A stretch of DNA of 64,000 nucleotides from Wolfiporia cocos (taxonomy: Eukaryota; Basidiomycota; Agaricomycetes; Polyporales; Phaeolaceae): positions 1,054,001-1,118,000 of the forward strand of contig JACCLO010000001.1 of NCBI GenBank assembly GCA_029448655.1, read 5' to 3'. The stretch's first letter is position 1, and the number at the start of each line of letters is the position of its first letter. Made by a program: the position numbers and the translations under genes. A model generated the notes under the pieces. That model saw nothing but the letters and a program-made list of their open reading frames with translations, was not told where the DNA came from and searched no databases. Positions 57,389-64,000 of the stretch are shown one piece after another.

Positions 57389-59231
57389 ATGATATTTGGA
57401 CCAGAATTCCCAGCATGACTGATTGAACTCTTGCCCGAGGACATTCAGGGAGTTTACAGACTCCACCGATACGAGTGGACTGACACCATTGGAGCCTTCC
57501 ATAACCGTGGAGGAATTGTTGTCATCCCCAGAGAGGATAGGGCATCAAAGTGGGTAGAAGTCTACCCCTCCATAAGAACGACCGCTTGGGAAATAACGCG
57601 TGAAGCGTTCGAACGATTCGGAGACATCCCTCCGATGTCAACCGTGACGTTGACTGAAACCGAAATTGAAACCATCAACAGAACCTCCAATGCCGATGGA
57701 AATATGAATCCACCTTCGAGCACCACAGGAATGGCAGGAATTGAGCGCATCGGAGATGATGGGAGAAATTCTGGAAGCTTTACAGGAACAGACAACAGCC
57801 AGACCGGAGGACAGGACCCTCCAGGATTTATATCTGCTTTTGTGCAGAGTGGGATTGGGTCTATGGCTAGAGGAACAGACCTCTTTGGAAATCCCGCACA
57901 GAACACACCCGGAATGGGTGGTGGAGGAAATCCGTCTTGGACTAGCCCAAGCGGAGGAATGGGAATGACAAACCCAGGAACATGGCCTTCAGGCCTATTT
58001 GGACGAACCTCTGCAGATACAGGCAGAGGAGGACTGGGAGGAAACTTCGGACTCGGAGGAGGAAATACATACCCCCCCTACTGGAGGACTCAGAGGAGGA
58101 ACCCCCATGAACCCTGGAGGAGGAAATCCTGGAGGAGGAAACCCAGGGAACCCTGGAGGAAACCCAGGAAAACTGGGTGGAGGATACCCGGGAGGAGGAG
58201 GGCCTCCACCACCGAATGCGCCGCAGCCCCAACCTCCGGTGCCAAATCCGTACTATCAACCCCCGATGATGAAGATCAACCCCCCAGATGTATTCGATGG
58301 GGAACGATCCGACATGCAGAACTTCATAAACCAGTGCAATTCCTGGTTTACGATGTATGAAACGTCGTTCCAGAATGACGTTCAGAGAGTGATCTTTATC
58401 CTTTCTTATATTTCGAACAAGGGGAAAATGGGCCAATGAAAACAGAATTATCATTGAGTCTATATGAACCCCATGACAAAACGATTCTTCCCACCCAGTC
58501 TCGCACAGTTTGATGCAGACTTTCAGAAGGCCTTTGGAGCCATCGAAGAAGTACAGAAAGTGCGGAAGAAGATACTGGACATCACCCAAGACAGAAAAGA
58601 CATCGATGATTATATCACCGAGTTCAACAACTTGGCTGGAAAGGCCCAGTACGATCGATACAGTGCGGACGCAAACGCGCTGCTCATAACCCTATTCGAG
58701 AAAGGGTTACCAGAACACATGACCCAATATATCATTGGTGTACGGCTGCTATCAGCAACCATCGACAAATGGCAGTCTGCTGCCTCGTACTACGAAAACA
58801 CGTACAAGATATTCTCGAAATGTGACAAGGTGTTCGTCAAGAAAAGGGCTTGGCAAGCCCCGAACCAAAACGATGGACGCACTAGTGCTCCGCAGACAAC
58901 GACACCGAAAGATCCGAACACGATGGATGTAGATTGAATGACCACCCAGGAAAGGGACGATCACATCAAGAAAGGCAAGTGTTTCACTTGCCACCAGCTG
59001 GGGCACATGTCGAGAGACTGCCCAAAGAAACCAAAGAAATCAGCGTGTCCCAGACGAACCACTCGGAAAACCAAAGAGGAAGAAGCTGAGCAGGAAGCCT
59101 GCATCGAAGAAGTCTCTGAGGAAGAGATGGAATATATCACCGTGAACTGGGCGGTCACAGCAATCTGGGCCCTGAAAGCCAAGAACCCCGAGCTCCTAGC
59201 GCAGCTCGTGGAAGAACAGGATTTTGCCTAG
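57389..59231 (+). pseudogene. gag: gag of element C
   Basis: The ATG at 57389 matches that of B, but a TGA (57416-57418, CGA in B) follows after nine codons. Further stops are TGA 58437-58439 (TGG in B) and TGA 58935-58937 (CGA in B), and a frame change lies near 58070 in the Gly/Pro region. The capsid-like core and the knuckle CFTCHQLGHMSRDC are still readable. The frameshift signal (heptamer 59219-59225, stem 59231-59236 with 59252-59257) is preserved. Confidence 0.9.
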
Positions 59232-61121
59232 GAGGGAAGTCCATGGTCTTACCCTCCGAGAAAGCAGCACATGTAATTACCTCATTCGAGAAGAATCAAT
59301 CCCTCTTCATCCCGGTAATCATGACACTGGCAAAACCTGTGAAGTGCAACGCACTAATCGACTCAGGAGCAATGTCGAACCTGATCCACAGCAGAGTGGT
59401 GGAAAAATACAAGGTGCCCATGCAACCCTTGAAGAACCTGATCATCGTCAAAAATGTTGACGGGACAGAAAACAAAGACGGACAAATAGACTGCAAAGCC
59501 ACCATACTGCTACGATATCCAAAAACTCAGAAAACACGAAAAGTCCGATTTCTAGTAGGATCAATCGGCACAGAAATATGATTCTAGGGTATGGATGGCT
59601 AAAAGACGAAAACCCAACGATCGACTGGAAAGACCAAACAGTCGACGTACAATCAGTACTAGGGGCAGAAGAAAGGAAACCGGAAACCACTATCTGAATG
59701 GATATGGTAGAAATGGTGGTCACCCCCGAAGGAAAGGTTCCAACCCGAGGAACCCAAGAAGTGGCAGGATATGACCTTTATGCCACAGAAGAAATCGAGA
59801 TTCCTGCAGGAGGATGGAAACTTATCCCTACAGGAGTAAAGATGAAGATCCTGAAAGGATCCTATGGGAGATTAGCTGGACGATCAGGCAATGCCCTCAG
59901 ACATGGACTGGTAGTGCAAGCCAGAGTCATAGACTCAGACTACCGAGGAGACGTTGGAGCCATCGTCTTCAACTATTCAGACAAAGCACACAGAATTATC
60001 CCGGGCATGCGGATAGCACAGATAATATTCGAACAACACCTGACCCCCGACATCGTAGAGGTCGAAAACCTAGACGAGACAGAAAGGGGAGAGAAGGGAT
60101 TCGGGTCCACAGACCAACCCAAAGAAACGGCTCAGCGATTATACACTCCTGAGGAGTACGAAGCAATTCGATGCTTCGTGAAAGATCACCATAAGATCAT
60201 AGGAAGGAAGGGAGAAATGCAAAGGAAGTTTCAAACAAAAATGCAAATCATCAATGCCGTCAGGAAAGCATTAACGAAGTCCCAAGAATTCGTGCAGAAA
60301 ACCCCGGAGCCAGAAAAGACGATCGAGGAAATGGTCCCAAAACACCTGCTGGATTTCGCCAAGGTATTCAGTAAGGAAGCCACAACGGCATTCCCCCCTT
60401 CAAGGCCATGGGACCATGCGATCGAATTAAAACCCGACTTCGTGCCGAAAGACTGCAAAGTCTATGCACTATCCCCCAAGAACAGCAGGCGATGGACGAA
60501 TTCCTAAAAGAAAACTTGGCCAAGGGATTCATAGTCCCTTCGAAATCCCCGATGGCATCACCCTTCTTTTTCGTCCCAAAGAAAGACAACGGCCTACGAC
60601 CATGCCAAGATTATCGATACCTGAATGAAGGAACGATAAAGAACGTCTACCCCCTGCCGCTCATATTGGAGCTCCTAGAAAAACTGAAAGGGGCAAAGAT
60701 CTTCACAAAAATGGACCTCAGGGCAGGGTACAATAACGTACGAATCAAAGCAGGAGACAAATGGAAGGCAGCCTTCAAAACGAACCGGGGGTTGTACGAA
60801 CCCATGGTCATGTTTTCGGACTATGCAATGCACCAGGAACCTTCCAAGCAATGATGAATGAAATCCTGAAGGAGGAAATCCTTGAAGGATGGGTGCTTGT
60901 CTACATGGACGACATTCTTATTTTCTCAGCAGACGAGAAAGCGCATAAGGAACGAGAACGGCGGATCCTCCAGAGGCTGGTAGACAACCACCTCTTCGTA
61001 AAACCCGAAAAATGTGCATTTGGCGTCGACAGAGTCGAATTTCTGGGACTAGTCATCACCCCAGGAAGTATACAGATGGACCCAGCGAAACTCAAAGGAA
61101 TCAAAGAATGGCCGACTCCTA
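59222..61121 (+). pseudogene. pol: pol of element C (protease, dUTPase, partial RT)
   Basis: The protease [14 protein letters not shown] is intact. Single-base deletions break the frame near 59575, near 60480 and near 60815, mostly in homopolymer runs, and TGA at 59695-59697 replaces CGA. The dUTPase (59770-60115) still shows [19 protein letters not shown] and [11 protein letters not shown] reaches past YMDDIL and stops at EWPTP. Confidence 0.9.
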
Positions 61122-61371
61122 TGGTGCCAACGGCCTAGTCACCGCCTCTTTTGTACAAGTCTTACTGCTCGCTCAGATTGGTGCCTAGAGACAATCAGTC
61201 TAGCCAAAATGCTTAGATTGAACATAGGAACAAAATGGCTAGGCGGATTTCTCTGAAAATCAAAATTGAGAAATTTATATGTCCAAATTTGGCCAGTTGT
61301 GGGAAAGCAGTACTATATATGGAAAGTATTGACATCTCTACTTATCTGACTAATCCAAATATAGTATATCA

Positions 61372-64000
61372 GTCAAGCTGACGTGCGAGGGTCTCTGGAA
61401 CACGGCGGTGAGACTTGTATCGACGAGAACTGAATGCCTGCACCTGTAATTGAGCATCTTTTGTGCCCAATCCTGAGTGATAAGCATCCATCCACCTGAC
61501 AACCCGGTGCTCCCATTTCTGGATTGTCTTGACACTTACCGATGCCAGTGCATCTGGCATATTGTCACAGTTTTCACTGTGGCGTTGCCCAGTTATTTCT
61601 TATGGTATATACAGGCTATTATCTATGTTATTAACCTGCTATCCCTATAGTGTCACACCACCTTATGTACAGGCGCCCTTACTGGCGTCTCCCCATGCAC
61701 ATGACCCAGCACCATTACTGGCGCCACATTATGCTTACATATGCAGCACAGCCTCTAAGGCCTTAGGGCAGGCTTAGTAGCAGTAGTACGCCCCATGTAT
61801 ATATGCGCGACAACATGAGCCTTATGCTCATGTTTAGCATTCTCGACGTCTGGGGGTAATGATACCTCCCTTTACTGTCTGGCTGCCTGGCGTGCCCGTC
61901 TGCGACCTGCCCCACCTCTCTCTTTCTTGCATACCCGCTAGTCTGAGGGCCTGCGCTGGGTGTTAGGACCCCCGCTTACGCAGTCCCCACGTACGTCAGG
62001 CCGTACTGTGTCACATATTGGCTTGTAATGTTGGAAACGTATAATCACAGTGGTTGCGGAGATACTTCTTGACAGCACCCCAGAAGTATTCGATGAAATT
62101 CAGCTCACAGTGATATTTTGGTAAAAATATGCACATGTGGCCTGCATCCTCGATGACCTCCTGGACAAGAGTTTTCTGTTCCTTGAAGTCTGGCTGATTT
62201 TCGAGTATGTGCTTGGCACAGCAACTGGTCACATCTGGGTCACATTTCCTGTGACACTGCATTTGCAGTCCATCAACCCAGAGGCTTCGCTCGATGAGAA
62301 TTTGTCGAATCCCTTTGGGAAGATTGGGATGATCAGGATGATTGTATGGAAAATTCATTTGTTGGATAATTTTCTGATCATCCTTCATGAACCAGCCATC
62401 ACGCATTTGTGCCTGCTTTCCACCAGGGCGCAGATTCATGCGTGACACAAGAAGTGCATCCTCAGCGAAGGCAGAATGTCCTTGTGAGTGGTCAACAGCA
62501 ATTAAGGCTTAGAATCCGGGGCCATGCAATTTTTCAAATGTCGGAATGATCTTTGTTTTCAGCTATGATCAATTATTTTGTGAGTCAAGTCTGCTACAGA
62601 TTTGTCATGGCATACCTGGTTCACAAACATCTCACCGTTCCAGAAGCCATCATGATTTTTACCATATTCAAGGCCTTGTCCCACATCCTTCAACCAACCA
62701 AATGTGGAACAGATTACATCGCTGCATTGGATGCCCCTGCCGGGACCCTTTTTTCATAGTGGCTGCTCGCCTTTGAAAACCCAGCTTTTTTTGACACCAT
62801 CATGTGCTTGGGCAGTCATTTCGTCATGCACCACAAACACCAGACGGCGCTCGACATAATTTTCTGTTTGCTTGTTGACCTCTTCCGAGACATTTCCAAC
62901 AACATACTCAATCATTCGTTTTCGATGCTGTGCCATTGCTGGCAGGAAGACTTCTTGACGATACCTGACAACATCCAGCCACTCATGACCATCATAATAG
63001 AGGCTCTTCTTGTGCTCGATGTACTGGAAGCCTTCTCGATGAAGCCAATCGCACGCAGTGCTCAGGGAGATTCCTCGGCCAACCTTCAAGTGAATCCGTG
63101 GGAAGAGTTCAAGCTCCATATACTTCTTTAACCCTGCTGGCATCTCCTTACGAATGATCTCTTTCAGATACTGCTGAGCAGCTGCTGGTACCATGCTGTT
63201 TTTGGTGAATTCGGTGAGTTTTTCGGGATTCATGGCCCATTTGTTTGACCGCACGTATGAGCGTAGCTCCGCTTGCACCACAGGGTCCTGTAGCAATGTA
63301 TAGGACTTGATATGCCGGCCCTTCAAGGATACGGGAAGTTCTTGCGCATTCAACCATCTTCGAGCCCACTTCCGCACCATCCTTCCACCCCATTTTGCAG
63401 AAAAGCCATGACTTTTCGCTGCACATTCCCCTGCCACGGTCATGGAGTGCTTGTATTTGACAATCAAGCACAGATAGCTCTCAATACAGCGCATGCGGCA
63501 GGCCTGCAGACTGTTATCGCCTGAAATAAAGGTATGTTGCTTTGATTTAATGAATTTCTGGATCGCATCAAGTCCATTCTCGAAGGTCCGCATACGGTTC
63601 TCCTTGATGTGAGAGCAGGTAATGCATGCTGGCACTTCAAGCTTGCGGTGCTTTGGAGGGGGGGTTGTCCGGTTGGAGCGGACAGTGCACTGCTGCTGTG
63701 AGGGGCTGGAATTAACAGTAAGTCCGGCCTCGTCCATTTCGCTCTCTTCCTCCTCCTCATGCATGAGTAACTGTAGCATCACACTTTGATGCTCCTGGCT
63801 ATTGTGGATGTTCTCTTCACTTCCTTCTCCACCTTCGGCACCCACATCTCCGGTTTCGTACTCATCCTCTGATGATGAGATATCAGAGAGATATCCACAG
63901 AAAATCTCGTCTCCACTCAGTGCTGGCTGGCGAACACTTGGAATAGTATGTAAACCACCCTGTTGCTCATTTGACTGCTGTTCTGACAGCTCAGGACCCT
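61372..64000 (-). pseudogene. DDE-superfamily transposase, interrupted by a solo LTR
   Basis: The frame is open from the window edge through 62754. An acidic N-terminal part is followed by helix-rich DNA-binding-like sequence, LYYDGHEWLDVVRYRQ, and HDEMTAQAHDG with the first catalytic Asp. TGA at 62756-62754 follows GEQPL, where CGA is likely ancestral. A 53-bp intron at 62615-62563 (GTATGC to CATAG) joins to IIPTFEKLHGPGF, a TAA (62511-62509, CAA likely), then VDHSQGHSAFAEDALL with the second Asp, then CELNFIEYFWGAVKKYL with the Glu. The coding sequence continues past the solo LTR (AN M to PDALAS, exact when one CATAT is removed) to a basic tail SSRRYKSHRR, ending near 61372. The family is a common mushroom transposase recalled from memory. 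Confidence 0.85.
61563..62013 (+). mobile_element. solo LTR, family E, copy 4, inside the transposase gene
   Basis: TGTCACAG to TACTGTGTCA, 451 bp, with exact duplication CATAT at 61558-61562 and 62014-62018. It carries ATGTATATATGCG and ATTCTCGACG as in copies 1-3. Removing it with one CATAT restores the transposase frame exactly. Confidence 0.92.

Larger units (their letters stand above)
56632..61121 (+). mobile_element. Ty3/gypsy element C, decayed relative of B, truncated in RT
   Basis: The 5' LTR (56632-57342) and internal region follow B closely but with many transitions, several stops and single-base deletions. Sequence similarity to B ends at about 61121, in the RT/RNase H connection (EWPTP), where the DDE transposon begins. 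No 3' LTR is in the window; it may lie beyond the other end of that transposon. Confidence 0.9.
61122..64000 (-). mobile_element. DNA transposon with DDE transposase, runs off the window
   Basis: It starts where element C is cut off and includes the minus-strand transposase gene described separately. Bases 61122-61370 are AT-rich noncoding sequence and are taken as one terminal region. The terminus ATGGTGCCAACGGCC could carry a TA-type duplication, but the other end is outside the window, so inverted repeats cannot be checked. Confidence 0.6.

Noticed and set aside
62563..62615. Frameshift in the DDE transposase
   Set aside because: The apparent frame change is explained by a 53-bp intron with GTATGC and CATAG ends that restores the family sequence.

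Overview
The window is a transposon-dense piece of a filamentous basidiomycete genome, most likely an agaricomycete and plausibly a polypore. The grounds are short GT-AG introns of about 53-55 nt, an F-box/leucine-rich protein and a DUF6533-type membrane protein of kinds expanded in wood-decay fungi, a DUF6698-like gene, and chromodomain-bearing Ty3/gypsy elements. There is no rRNA, no CRISPR array and no confident tRNA gene. Family names are from memory of the motifs; no search was run.

Layout. 1-4600: simple repeats, a solo LTR (673-1215) and a multi-exon DUF6698-like gene broken by two solo LTRs of a second family (2430-3014 and 3671-4231). 4966-5102: a minisatellite. About 5640-13835: first copy of a segmental duplication that starts with a DUF6533 gene on the minus strand; the second, diverged copy is at about 48960-55645, in the same order and orientation. 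14834-15986 and 33590-33862: two halves of one minus-strand F-box gene separated by about 17.6 kb.

That 17.6 kb is a nest: a fold-back element with about 200-bp inverted arms containing tRNA-like sequence; inside it Ty3/gypsy element A (16379-33274, TSD ATCAT); inside the gag gene of A a second element B (17023-26008, TSD GACGC); inside the RNase H region of B a 510-bp insertion. 40070-48270 is a complete element of another family, D, on the minus strand (TSD CATGA). 56632-61121 is a decayed, 3'-truncated relative of B (C). 61122-64000 is a DDE transposase gene on the minus strand that carries a solo LTR and runs off the window.

How the elements work. A and B have Gag (glycine/proline-rich region plus a CCHC knuckle), then Pol in the -1 frame (protease, dUTPase, reverse transcriptase, RNase H, integrase, chromodomain), then a third reading frame overlapping the end of pol that encodes a protein with two zinc knuckles. 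D has one 2244-residue ORF with the dUTPase placed before the protease instead of after it. In A, B and D the sequence next to the 5' LTR is exactly complementary over 11 nt to a site inside the LTR just downstream of the TATA box, which fits Tf1-type self-priming. A, B and C carry a conserved GGATTTY slippery heptamer, a 5-nt spacer and a covarying hairpin at the gag stop, which fits programmed -1 frameshifting. The strongest candidates for something undescribed are the doubly conserved third ORF of A and B and the presence of dUTPase at two different places in Pol.
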